Counted from the first letter of the stretch, positions 1-5,927 are shown. The stretch: 7,641 nt of DNA from Methylotenera sp. (GCA_027487055.1 JAIYEJ010000126.1:1-7641); one strand, 5' to 3'. Notes: a model not told the origin generated them from the letters alone. A program made the numbers and translations.

Positions 1-1286
1 ATATTCGCAAACTCGCACGTGAATACGCCACCACGCAACCAGCGGTTATCCGTATGGGCATTGCGCTAGAGCGCAATTATGGCGGCAGCCAAGCCATTCG
101 CGCAGTTTCATGCTTACCTGCGCTCATAGGCGCATGGCGCCATGTCGGTGGAGGCGTATTGCAAATGCCCATTTGGGAGCACCCATACGACTTTATGGCC
201 ATGTGCCGCCCTGATTTGATTCCTGAAGGTACGCCTGTGGTGAATATTCTGCAATTAGGTCGCGCGCTTACTGGCGAAACCAAACTGAAAACTCCACTAA
301 AATCGATTATGGTATGGAACACCAACCCCGTCACACAATCGCCAGAGACCGATAAAATCGTCAAAGGCTTGCAACGTGAAGACTTATTTACCGTGGTGGC
401 CGATCACTTTATTTCAGATACCGCAGCCTATGCCGACATCGTGCTGCCAGCCGCCATGGGCGCGGAGCTAGAAGATATTATCGTGTCTTGGGGTCACTTT
501 TACCTCACTTATAACGCAAAATGTATAGATCCACCAGGTGAGGCGATTCCCAATAATGAGATTTTCCGCCGCTTGGCAAAACGCTTGGGCTTTACCGAGC
601 CACAATTTAGCTGGAGCGATGCCGAATGTTTAGCGCATTACATCAACTGGGCATCACCCGCTTGCGATGGTATTGATTTAGCTTACCTACGCAAACATGG
701 CTACGCGCGCCTAAAAGTCGGTACCAAAGATGACCGCGCACCCCACAAAAACGGTAACTTCCCCACACCTACAGGCAAGGTGATGTTTATGGTAGAAGGC
801 GCAAAAAACTTTGTGGCTGGCCCTTTCCGCCAAATGTACGATGGTTTTCAACCTGGTCAAGATTTAGACCCACTGCCAGATTACATTCCATCACGTGAGT
901 CAGTTGCCAGCAACCCAGCCTTGGCGAAAAAGTATCCGCTCAATATCATCTCGCCCAAAAGCCACGGCTTTTTAAACTCTTGTTACGGCAATATTGAGAA
1001 CAAAATCAAAGGCCAAGGTGAGCAATTTGTGCTCATTAACGCGATAGACGCCGCCGCACGCAAAGTGAAAGAGGGTGATAAAGTCAAAGTGTTTAACGAC
1101 CGCGGCGCATTTGAAGGTGTGGCGCGCGTGACCGATGACGTGAACGCAGGCGTGGTTGTTGCCACGCTCGGTTACTGGCGCCAGTTAAATCAAGGCACAG
1201 TAAATTGCATTAGCTTGGCAGAGTTTGGCGATATGGGGAACTCGGCAAGTTTTAGTGATAATTTGGTAGAATTAGGTCTCGCCTAA
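1..1286 (+). CDS. Molybdopterin oxidoreductase, C-terminal part (5' end outside window)
   Basis: The reading frame is open from base 3 and runs to TAA at 1284-1286, so about 427 residues are visible and the N-terminal part lies upstream. Residue numbers here start from the Met at 54. The stretch WNTNPVTQSPETDKIVKGL (88-106), followed by REDLFTVVADHFISDTA (108-124) and YADIVLPA (126-133), is the typical signature of the DMSO-reductase/formate-dehydrogenase superfamily (COG0243), in the domain that binds the bis-MGD cofactor. From about residue 296 (LNIISPKSHGFLNSCYGN) to the end it matches the molydopterin dinucleotide-binding domain: INAIDAA, EGDKVKVFNDRG and the closing GNSAS. The [4Fe-4S] cysteines and the Mo-ligand residue would be upstream, so the substrate cannot be read; a formate-dehydrogenase-like or other BisC-type enzyme is possible. 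The next gene starts one base after the stop. Confidence is high for the family and low for the reaction. Confidence 0.93.
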   Translation, partial: IRKLAREYATTQPAVIRMGIALERNYGGSQAIRAVSCLPALIGAWRHVGGGVLQMPIWEHPYDFMAMCRPDLIPEGTPVVNILQLGRALTGETKLKTPLKSIMVWNTNPVTQSPETDKIVKGLQREDLFTVVADHFISDTAAYADIVLPAAMGAELEDIIVSWGHFYLTYNAKCIDPPGEAIPNNEIFRRLAKRLGFTEPQFSWSDAECLAHYINWASPACDGIDLAYLRKHGYARLKVGTKDDRAPHKNGNFPTPTGKVMFMVEGAKNFVAGPFRQMYDGFQPGQDLDPLPDYIPSRESVASNPALAKKYPLNIISPKSHGFLNSCYGNIENKIKGQGEQFVLINAIDAAARKVKEGDKVKVFNDRGAFEGVARVTDDVNAGVVVATLGYWRQLNQGTVNCISLAEFGDMGNSASFSDNLVELGLA

Positions 1287-1287
1287 C

Positions 1288-1596
1288 ATGTCAAAAATTT
1301 TTATTTATGCAGAGTATCAGGTGTCCATTCCGTTTGCAGAAATTGATTGGGCCCCAATAAATGTACAAATGAAAAAATTTAAAGGTTTAAAGTCTAAAAC
1401 TTGGTTAAGTGGTATTACTACCCACAGTGTAGGTGGTTTTTATGAGTTTGACTCAAAAGAAAACGCTCAAGCCTATATTGATGGTTTATTGGTTCCCTTT
1501 GCTAGCCAAGTGAATGGTAATTTAACGGTTAAACTTTTTGATGGTGATGTGGCGGCAGAGGCGAGTAAAGGTATGAAATCACCGTTTTATGGTTAA
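1288..1596 (+). CDS. YdhR-like small protein (dimeric alpha/beta-barrel, monooxygenase-like)
   Basis: This 102-residue protein has the length and pattern of E. coli YdhR (about 101 residues): an N-terminal strand (IFIYAEYQV), a KFKGLKSKTWLSG segment (30-42), then VGGFYEFDSKENAQAY (48-63) and the closing strand LTVKLFDGD (79-87). E. coli YdhR shows the equivalent GGIYLF...SALAYL and VAKVFD elements. The family adopts a ferredoxin-like dimeric barrel related to antibiotic-biosynthesis monooxygenases, and a physiological substrate is not firmly established. No signal peptide or membrane segment is seen, so it should be cytoplasmic. ATG at 1288 lies one base after the stop of the molybdoenzyme, and the only Shine-Dalgarno hint is AGG at 1274-1276, which points to translational coupling. 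The gene is noticeably richer in A/T and in AAA, TTT and TTA codons than its upstream neighbour. An intrinsic terminator follows about 100 bases later, so this is probably the last gene of the operon. Confidence 0.85.
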   Translation: MSKIFIYAEYQVSIPFAEIDWAPINVQMKKFKGLKSKTWLSGITTHSVGGFYEFDSKENAQAYIDGLLVPFASQVNGNLTVKLFDGDVAAEASKGMKSPFYG

Positions 1597-1694
1597 GTTA
1601 GTGGAAGTGTGATTGGGGTTAAAGTATATTTATAATAATCTAAATGTATTGTGTTAGAGTTTAATCGTGGGATGAAGTGTGCCCTCAACAAATG

Positions 1695-1723
1695 AAAAGC
1701 CGCTCATGTGAGCGGCTTTTTTT
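1695..1723 (+). terminator. Rho-independent terminator after the YdhR-like gene
   Basis: AAAAGCCGCTCA (1695-1706) and TGAGCGGCTTTT (1709-1720) are exact reverse complements, giving a GC-rich stem with a tiny loop. The right arm runs into seven T residues (1717-1723). It lies about 100 bases after the YdhR-like stop codon and would end the molybdoenzyme operon. The A-run at the left makes some function on the other strand possible, but no minus-strand gene ends here. Confidence 0.92.
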
Positions 1724-1778
1724 CGCCTAAATTTTTGTAAAGAGAATCTACCTAAATCACATGCATACTTTGATTATT

Positions 1779-1881
1779 AGGAGTTCAAATGACCAATATT
1801 GCATCGTAAATTGACCTATTGACAGTTTTTGTTAATTTGCTTTCTGTATACATGTTTAAATGTTTTGCTGAGAAAAAATAG
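1779..1881 (+). pseudogene. Interrupted mini-ORF with strong ribosome binding site (possible broken small membrane protein or leader peptide)
   Basis: AGGAG at 1779-1783 sits five bases before ATG at 1789, which is ideal spacing. The ORF reads MTNIAS and then hits TAA at 1807-1809. The same frame continues after the stop for 23 codons to TAG at 1879-1881 (IDLLTVFVNLLSVYMFKCFA, then EKK), which would form one hydrophobic helix. Either this is a small single-span membrane protein gene carrying a nonsense mutation, or the six-codon ORF is a leader peptide, or the arrangement is chance in AT-rich DNA. No family is recognised. No good promoter is seen directly upstream. Confidence 0.3.
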
Positions 1882-1959
1882 TTGTCAAAGTGTCATTGAA
1901 ACTCAGTATGAAGAAAATCAAGTGCAAGTAATTTTTCCAATCTAATCCGTTAGAAACTT

Positions 1960-2200
1960 TTGTGGCAACGAGTGTATAAAAGCTTTTACCCTCATCAAGG
2001 CCTTTGCGCCTGTTACTTTTGCATCTTTACACAAAGAAAAGTCGCTTTCGCGCAACTCGACCAAAATAAGCGATTAAAACTAATCGCTTATTTTGGGACT
2101 TTAACAATGCGCGCCTCTAATCCTAAATGGGCTTACATGCTCGGCGCTGCAAAGGAGATTTGAAAGTCAAAATAAAACCATGCGAAATTGGTTTTGTTAA
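1960..2200. repeat. Hairpin-rich intergenic block A
   Basis: The block contains an imperfect hairpin, ACTTTT (2015-2020), CTTT (2025-2028), AAAG (2033-2036), AAAAGT (2037-2042), in which the two inner and two outer arms are complementary apart from a four-base bulge. A perfect 16-bp inverted repeat (2061-2096) follows. A third stem pairs AAAACCA (2174-2180) with TGGTTTT (2189-2195) and extends outward with a G-U pair. An open frame of 67 codons crosses the block (1960-2163), but it reads through these stems, has no Shine-Dalgarno and resembles no protein family. From memory, short translations such as ACYFCIFTQRKVAFAQ are typical of widespread proteobacterial intergenic hairpin elements that get mis-called as genes. 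That resemblance is recollection and not a search result. Confidence 0.4.
2061..2096. terminator. Perfect 16-bp inverted repeat, possible bidirectional terminator
   Basis: CCAAAATAAGCGATTA (2061-2076) and TAATCGCTTATTTTGG (2081-2096) are exact reverse complements around a four-base AAAC loop. The GC-containing core (AAGCGATTA/TAATCGCTT) is flanked by an A-run on the left and a T-rich run on the right, so an RNA from either strand would form a stem followed by a short U-rich stretch. This fits a bidirectional terminator, although the T-run is short (ATTTT) and is itself paired. No gene ends close by. It could instead be a structural hairpin of an intergenic element or a protein-binding palindrome. 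Confidence 0.45.
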
Positions 2201-2214
2201 GCGAGTTTTCCATA

Positions 2215-2440
2215 CTCTTGAGCTATGCCGAGCAAATTAATCAAAAAAGGAGTTTTCGTCGAGGGTTATCTGAACCCGATTGAAGTTATGGGCGAGTTCC
2301 GCAGACGCCTTGCATGATAAGTCTCGCAGGGAAGCTGAAAGCCATAAGCTCAGTGTGTCTTTTTGTTTGGATACTTTACTTTGGATAAGCAAAATAAAGT
2401 ATCTCGACTAAAGACGAAAAGGATTGCCCCAAGGTAGCAC
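2215..2440 (+). repeat. Hairpin-rich intergenic block B (degenerate proteobacterial intergenic element)
   Basis: The block holds a small stem, GGGTT (2263-2267) with AACCC (2273-2277), and a longer one, GATACTTTA (2370-2378) with TAAAGTATC (2395-2403). A purine-rich stretch and a C-run (2427-2430) follow. In the plus strand a 30-codon ORF begins at ATG 2225 and ends at TGA 2315 (it closes GEFRRRLA). In another frame 2352-2405 reads CVFLFGYFTLDKQNKVSR. Pieces of the type GEFR..., followed by CVFLFGYFLLxKQxKVTR, are in my recollection common translations of an intergenic element found in many beta- and gammaproteobacteria. Several stop codons between the pieces argue against coding. No promoter is evident. 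Confidence 0.4.
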
Positions 2441-2497
2441 TTACCCCAATCTATTTGCTACTTTATATAAATTAAATTTATGCGAGTAAAAAAACAA

Positions 2498-2542
2498 TGC
2501 TCTAAAACCCTCTCTGGTACTGCCTTCCAGAGCATCTTTTTT
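2498..2542 (+). terminator. Terminator-like hairpin with overlapping alternative stem
   Basis: CTCTGG (2512-2517) pairs exactly with CCAGAG (2527-2532) around a nine-base loop, and GCATC followed by six T residues (2537-2542) comes next, as in an intrinsic terminator on the plus strand. A second pairing, TGCTCT (2498-2503) with AGAGCA (2529-2534), uses part of the same right arm, so the two folds exclude each other. The gap between stem and T-run makes it a weaker terminator than the one at 1695. The gene or RNA it would end is not evident; block B is the only candidate just upstream. Confidence 0.45.
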
Positions 2543-2710
2543 GATGTTGTTGCTAAACCATCAATAATGAAATCAAATATTGCGTATCCCTAGTTTTGGT
2601 TACACCCAAACGGGTCATTGCGAAGAAAATCAGAGCGGTGATAATCATTAAACGTAAGTTTTAATAGTAATTTTTTAATATCAGTGTCATCTTTGATTGT
2701 TTAAATAGCG

Positions 2711-2733
2711 ATATGTACTCGCTTTGTACATAT
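2711..2733. promoter_or_regulatory. Operator-like inverted repeat
   Basis: ATATGTAC (2711-2718) and GTACATAT (2726-2733) are exact reverse complements separated by seven bases. The symmetry and spacing would suit a dimeric helix-turn-helix regulator, or a weak hairpin. It lies about 125 bases upstream of the TATAAT box of the small ORF at 2936, too far for a simple repressor site, and the owner is unknown. Confidence 0.25.
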
Positions 2734-2857
2734 GCATGATTTTAGTTATGTTTGCAATAAGCAATAAATAATACAAGTTAACATTTTAAGTTTAATTTGG
2801 TTTGTAACTAATTGAATAATATATATTATGTTTTAATTTAAATTTGCAGATTTGATG

Positions 2858-2863
2858 TATAAT
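2858..2863 (+). promoter_or_regulatory. Putative -10 box for the small ORF at 2936
   Basis: A perfect TATAAT at 2858-2863 is preceded directly by TG. The region 17-18 bases upstream is A/T only and gives no good -35. A transcript would begin near 2870 and leave a leader of about 65 bases before the ATG at 2936. The AT-rich sequence upstream, including the palindrome at 2816-2829, could act as an UP-like element or be simple low-complexity DNA. Confidence 0.4.
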
Positions 2864-2935
2864 TCATTGGCACAATTTGTGAAGTATATTAAATGCGTTA
2901 ATTGTGATATTTTTTTATCAATAAAGGTATTAATA

Positions 2936-3076
2936 ATGAATAGTAGAACTGGTTTTCCATTTTTATTTTTGGTCTACCTAGCAGCATTTGTATTTAACCA
3001 AGATTTTAGCTTTAAAAACGACAAAGATACTTTAGTTGTTAAAAAGCATGTTGAAGCAGTTGCGGTTAAATCTTAG
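2936..3076 (+). CDS. Small hydrophobic peptide, 46 residues, function unknown
   Basis: ATG at 2936 is preceded by AAAGG (2923-2927) at a spacing of eight bases, and a TATAAT box lies 73 bases further up. The peptide opens MNSRTGF, has one hydrophobic segment from about residue 7 to 20 (FPFLFLVYLAAFVF) and ends in a polar tail rich in Lys, Asp and Val. That is the layout of either a single-span inner-membrane peptide or an uncleaved or cleavable signal sequence with a short exported tail. The frame is open further up to a TTG at 2852, but that longer version would place the -10 box inside the coding region and has no ribosome binding site, so the inner ATG is preferred. No family is recognised. 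It converges on the lipoprotein gene, with 44 bases between their stop codons. Confidence 0.5.
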   Translation: MNSRTGFPFLFLVYLAAFVFNQDFSFKNDKDTLVVKKHVEAVAVKS

Positions 3077-3081
3077 TTTTA

Positions 3082-3106
3082 TTTTAGCTAAAGTAGTAAG
3101 CTAAAA
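3082..3106. terminator. Weak hairpin between convergent genes
   Basis: TTTTAGCT (3082-3089) and AGCTAAAA (3099-3106) form an eight-base stem with a nine-base loop, exactly between the stop codons of the small plus-strand ORF (3076) and the minus-strand lipoprotein gene (3121). No U-run follows on either strand and the stem is AT-rich, so termination here is only suggested by position. Confidence 0.3.
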
Positions 3107-3120
3107 GCAATAATGTAGTG

Positions 3121-3837
3121 TTAAAAAGGCAGAAATGCCGCAGTGGCAATGTTCTGGGTGATTTTAGAAATTAAGCGTTGCGACTTTTCTGCCAGCATAA
3201 ACGCAAATAAATCAGCGCGGCCAATAATCTTCCCAAACTCTCTTTCAAAACTTAAATTTCGCTCTTGACTATTAATCTCGTTGGTTTGTAAAAACAACTC
3301 GCCTTTGTCATTGCGGCTGGTCGAGATTTTCCATGCAGCAATCTCTACATTACGTGCCGCGTTATATAAGCTTTGCGGATGTATGCTGTCTGTTAGATAA
3401 AATTCTTTTTTTCCGCCATGTGCTTTAAGCATCATTGTTTGTAAGCCCACAATAAAAGCCAATACGCGGTCACCTTTAAAATCGTTATTAAATGCGAGGA
3501 ATATCGCTTCGGTATCTTGCTTATTATCTAGCTCTTTAAATTGCCAATGGTGTTGCTCGTCGCCATTAAAAACCCAATCTGCCATTTTTTCAGGCGTATC
3601 GGTCGTGCTTTTTGCGAGCTCTTTTGGGTTACGCCGATAAAGTTTTAGCATCAAGGTTTTAAATCCTGATGTACTTTCTGCAAACTCCACATCGGCCATG
3701 CGATCAAAGTCACCTTTTGCAAGTTGAGCCAATGTGCTTTTTTCTGGACGCTCTGGCATGGGTTTGCCAATATTTTTTTCGGGCGCGGATGCGCATGCGG
3801 CCATACAGCATGTTAAAAATAAAATGAATAATCTCAT
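3121..3837 (-). CDS. Uncharacterised lipoprotein coupled to phoR
   Basis: This 238-residue protein begins with a short signal peptide (MRLFILFLTCCMAAC) ending in a lipobox-like MAAC, so Cys15 is the likely acylated residue after cleavage. The mature part is mostly polar. The central part (about 111-190) is the most family-like: AIFLAFNNDFKGDRVLAFIVG, cut here at the glycine, then KEFYLTDSIHPQSLYNAARN (145-163) and EIAAWKIS. No catalytic motif or known domain is recognised. I have an impression that similar lipoproteins occur in other betaproteobacteria, but I cannot verify it. The start ATG overlaps the phoR stop in an ATGA (3834-3837) and has no strong ribosome binding site of its own, so translation is probably coupled to phoR. 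Membership of the phoBR transcript suggests phosphate-starvation expression and a role at the envelope; the actual function is unknown. Confidence 0.85.
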   Translation of the reverse strand: MRLFILFLTCCMAACASAPEKNIGKPMPERPEKSTLAQLAKGDFDRMADVEFAESTSGFKTLMLKLYRRNPKELAKSTTDTPEKMADWVFNGDEQHHWQFKELDNKQDTEAIFLAFNNDFKGDRVLAFIVGLQTMMLKAHGGKKEFYLTDSIHPQSLYNAARNVEIAAWKISTSRNDKGELFLQTNEINSQERNLSFEREFGKIIGRADLFAFMLAEKSQRLISKITQNIATAAFLPF

Positions 3838-5162
3838 GCTTCTACAACAGATTTTTTCTTAACGACCCTAGTCTTGGGGAACAAAACACAAAAAGTACTG
3901 CCAACATCAACTTCGCTTGTAATCTCTAACTTTGCTTGGTGGCGAATCAAGATGTGTTTCACAATAGAAAGTCCCAACCCGGTACCGCCAGTTTCGCGGC
4001 TTCTGCCTCGGTCTACGCGATAAAAACGCTCGGTTAATCTATGAATGTGTTGTTGTTCAATACCTATACCGCTATCAATCACAGAAAATATGGCTTGGTC
4101 ATTGAGTGCGCTCCAAGTGATGCGTATATTGCCGCCTTTTGGTGTGTAGCGCACCGCGTTACTTACTAAATTAGTAAAAGCACTTTGTAGCTCGTTTTGT
4201 GCACCAAGAATATTAAGTTCAGAGTCAATACTTAACTCAATTTTATGCTTAATTTTGTATAGGCTTTGGCTCAAACCAAGGGCATCATTTTGAATCTGTT
4301 TCATGAGTTTAGTCATGTCAACTTCTGTGTCGTCAGGCTCATCAATATTACTTTCTATGGTTGAGAGCATGAGTAAATCTTCAATAATACGGCGCATGCG
4401 GAAGGTTTGCTCCGACATCAGATTAAAGTAATTTTTAAAATGATCAGGTACCGCGCCTTCTGTATCGGAAAGCGTTTCTAAAAAACCACCAACAACTGTG
4501 AGCGGAGTACGTAGCTCGTGTGAAACATTAGCAATAAAATCGCGGCGCATGGAATCTACTTTTTCCAACTGCGTCATATCGCGGCAGATCATTAGCTTTT
4601 GTTTTGTTGCGAGTGCGATGAGATGGATTTCGTACAGCACTTCAGGGTTGCGCCAAGATTTCAGTTTAAACGGTTCGCTATAATCTTCGTTATACAAATG
4701 CGCTATAAAAAGTCGATCTCTGACCAGATTAACTATCGGTAAATTTCTATCTGTTTTTAAGTCTAAGCCAAGTTGCGCTTCAGCATTTGGGGTACACCAC
4801 TCGATTTCATTATTTGGACTAAGTAATATTAAACCATCAGGTATCGCGTTGGCCGTAAGGTTAAAACGTTCTAGCGCCGCATTTAATTGCTTTTGATTAT
4901 TAATATTATTACGCTCATATTTAAGCAAGGTAGCAAATAAACCTTCCCAAACGCCGGAACCTTCGGGTAGATTGTTTAAATCAGGATTTTTAAACCAAGT
5001 TTGTAATTTGTGTAACCAAGAAATATGGCCACCAATATAAAACAAAAGGCCAACCGCGAAAACAAGCAAAGCGATTAATGCAGTGCTGATAAGCCATATA
5101 AACAAGCAGACTGTGCTTAAGACACAGATAAAAAAGAGTGCTTTTAATCGAATATCGGGCAC
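3834..5162 (-). CDS. phoR: Phosphate regulon sensor histidine kinase PhoR
   Basis: The 442-residue product is close in length and order of parts to E. coli PhoR (431). Two adjacent hydrophobic helices (about 8-25 and 27-45) anchor it in the inner membrane with almost no periplasmic loop. A PAS-type domain follows (about 95-195, with NAIPDGLILLSPNNEIEWC). The dimerisation/H-box FIANVSHELRTPLTVVGGFL contains the phosphoacceptor His215. The catalytic domain has the N-box with Asn335 (NLVSNAVRYTP), the G1 box DSGIGI (363-368), LTERFYRVDRGRSRETGG and GTGLGLSIVKH (G2). It autophosphorylates and passes phosphate to PhoB, and in the known system it is held in check by PstSCAB-PhoU, none of which is present here. 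The start is GTG at 5162 with only a weak ribosome binding site. It lies 72 bases downstream of phoB, and its stop overlaps the lipoprotein start. Confidence 0.95.
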   Translation of the reverse strand: MPDIRLKALFFICVLSTVCLFIWLISTALIALLVFAVGLLFYIGGHISWLHKLQTWFKNPDLNNLPEGSGVWEGLFATLLKYERNNINNQKQLNAALERFNLTANAIPDGLILLSPNNEIEWCTPNAEAQLGLDLKTDRNLPIVNLVRDRLFIAHLYNEDYSEPFKLKSWRNPEVLYEIHLIALATKQKLMICRDMTQLEKVDSMRRDFIANVSHELRTPLTVVGGFLETLSDTEGAVPDHFKNYFNLMSEQTFRMRRIIEDLLMLSTIESNIDEPDDTEVDMTKLMKQIQNDALGLSQSLYKIKHKIELSIDSELNILGAQNELQSAFTNLVSNAVRYTPKGGNIRITWSALNDQAIFSVIDSGIGIEQQHIHRLTERFYRVDRGRSRETGGTGLGLSIVKHILIRHQAKLEITSEVDVGSTFCVLFPKTRVVKKKSVVEA

Positions 5163-5200
5163 AGTTTGGTTTCTATAAGTTAAACAAAATAATTTGTCTA

Positions 5201-5206
5201 ATTATA
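5201..5206 (-). promoter_or_regulatory. Possible internal -10 box upstream of phoR
   Basis: On the minus strand the phoB-phoR gap contains a perfect TATAAT (plus strand ATTATA, 5201-5206), 39 bases before the GTG of phoR. No -35 stands at 16-18 bases; the nearest TTG-type hexamer (TTGGCT) is 21 bases up. It might give low constitutive phoR expression, or be chance in AT-rich DNA. Confidence 0.2.
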
Positions 5207-5234
5207 GCTAGGTTTAGAGTGGTGTATAGCCAAT

Positions 5235-5927
5235 TTAATTGAGTTTAGAGGATAGTCGGTAACCTGCACCACGTACTGTTTGAATTAAGTCTTCGTGCCC
5301 AGAAGCCGCAAGCGCATTGCGTAAACGACGAATGTGCACATCCACAGTGCGGTCTTCAACAAAAACGCGGTCACCCCATACTTTATCTAGCAATTGGCTG
5401 CGTGAATGCACACGCTCGGCATTGCCCATAAAAAAGTGTAGCAATCTAAACTCGGTTGGCCCTAAGTCTATATTGACACTGTTACCAGTCACGCGGTGTG
5501 TGGTTGGGTCTAGCATTAAACCTTGAATTTCAATTGGGTCATCCGTCATTTGAGGCGCGCGGCGGCGTAATACGGCTTTAATGCGTGCATTTAATTCACG
5601 CGGGCTAAATGGCTTGGTGACATAATCGTCAGCACCTACTTCTAAACCGCGTACTTTATCAAACTCGTCACCACGGGCGGTTAACATAATAATAGGGATT
5701 GATTTGGTTAAATTATCAGCCTTTAAACGACGCGCATATTCAATGCCACTCATGCCTGGTAGCATCCAATCTAGTAAAATTAAATCTGGCAAGGTGTTGC
5801 GAAGCAGTTCTTGAGCGTGTTCTACGCTTAATGCGCGCAATGCATTGTGCCCAGCTTGCACTATGTTTAAAGATAGCAATTCTTGTATTGCTGGTTCGTC
5901 TTCTATCACTAATATATTGGCGGCCAT
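5235..5927 (-). CDS. phoB: Phosphate regulon response regulator PhoB
   Basis: An OmpR/PhoB-family transcription factor of 230 residues, very close to E. coli PhoB throughout. Numbering from the first of two consecutive Met codons, the receiver domain (5-122) carries the acidic pair Glu11/Asp12, the phosphoacceptor Asp54 in DLILLDWMLPGMSG, Thr84 in IIMLTARG and Lys106 in DDYVTKPFSPREL. The winged-helix domain (about 133-229) has DPTTHRV, LGPTEFRLLHFFM, QLLDKVWG, VEDRTVDVHIRRLR and QTVRGAGYR, the last two covering the recognition helix and wing. ATGs occur at 5930 and 5927. The Shine-Dalgarno-like AGAGAG (5933-5938) is two bases from the first and five from the second, and the second also aligns with the E. 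coli start, so 5927 is preferred. It is first gene of a phoB-phoR-lipoprotein operon, with a Pho box upstream. Confidence 0.97.
   Translation of the reverse strand: MAANILVIEDEPAIQELLSLNIVQAGHNALRALSVEHAQELLRNTLPDLILLDWMLPGMSGIEYARRLKADNLTKSIPIIMLTARGDEFDKVRGLEVGADDYVTKPFSPRELNARIKAVLRRRAPQMTDDPIEIQGLMLDPTTHRVTGNSVNIDLGPTEFRLLHFFMGNAERVHSRSQLLDKVWGDRVFVEDRTVDVHIRRLRNALAASGHEDLIQTVRGAGYRLSSKLN

Larger units (their letters stand above)
1597..2935. other. Long intergenic region without a convincing protein gene
   Basis: About 1.3 kb separates the YdhR-like gene from the small ORF at 2936. No frame on either strand gives a protein with recognisable domains. The stretch holds a terminator (1695-1723), an interrupted mini-ORF with a good ribosome binding site (1779-1881), two hairpin-rich blocks (about 1960-2200 and 2215-2440), a terminator-like hairpin (2512-2542), a short palindromic pair (2711-2733) and a very AT-rich tail leading to a TATAAT box at 2858. 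I see nothing assignable in 1724-1778, 1882-1959 and 2546-2700. The mixture of short hairpins and stop-riddled frames suggests accumulated intergenic elements rather than one decayed gene. Confidence 0.7.

Noticed and set aside
1631..1723. Possible small RNA from a TATAAT at 1631-1636 to the terminator at 1695-1723
   Set aside because: No -35 at a workable distance (TTGGGG is only 12 bases away); the terminator is already explained by the upstream operon.
1960..2163. 67-codon plus-strand open frame considered as a gene
   Set aside because: It reads straight through hairpins, including the perfect 16-bp inverted repeat, has no ribosome binding site and shows no protein-like domain; better explained as intergenic element sequence.
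2225..2317. 30-codon plus-strand ORF beginning MPSKLIKK
   Set aside because: The composition looks protein-like, but there is no Shine-Dalgarno, and the end (GEFRRRLA) resembles fragments I associate with a dispersed intergenic element.
2600..2640. GTCATTGCGA motif near 2613 resembling the core of a known dispersed bacterial repeat
   Set aside because: Only about ten bases match, and the flanking arms expected of that repeat are absent.
2553..2648. 31-codon minus-strand ORF beginning MIITALIFF
   Set aside because: No ribosome binding site upstream and no promoter; probably chance in AT-rich DNA.
2852..2935. Longer version of the small ORF starting at TTG 2852
   Set aside because: It would overlap the TATAAT box and has no ribosome binding site; the ATG at 2936 with AAAGG is better.
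1724..2935. Riboswitch, molybdenum-cofactor RNA, CRISPR array or tRNA in the long gap
   Set aside because: No cloverleaf, no regularly spaced direct repeats and no recognisable riboswitch core; the gap also lies downstream, not upstream, of the molybdoenzyme.
5184..5197. Imperfect palindrome ACAAAATAATTTGT in the phoB-phoR gap
   Set aside because: Short, A/T-only centre and not exactly symmetrical; expected by chance in such sequence.
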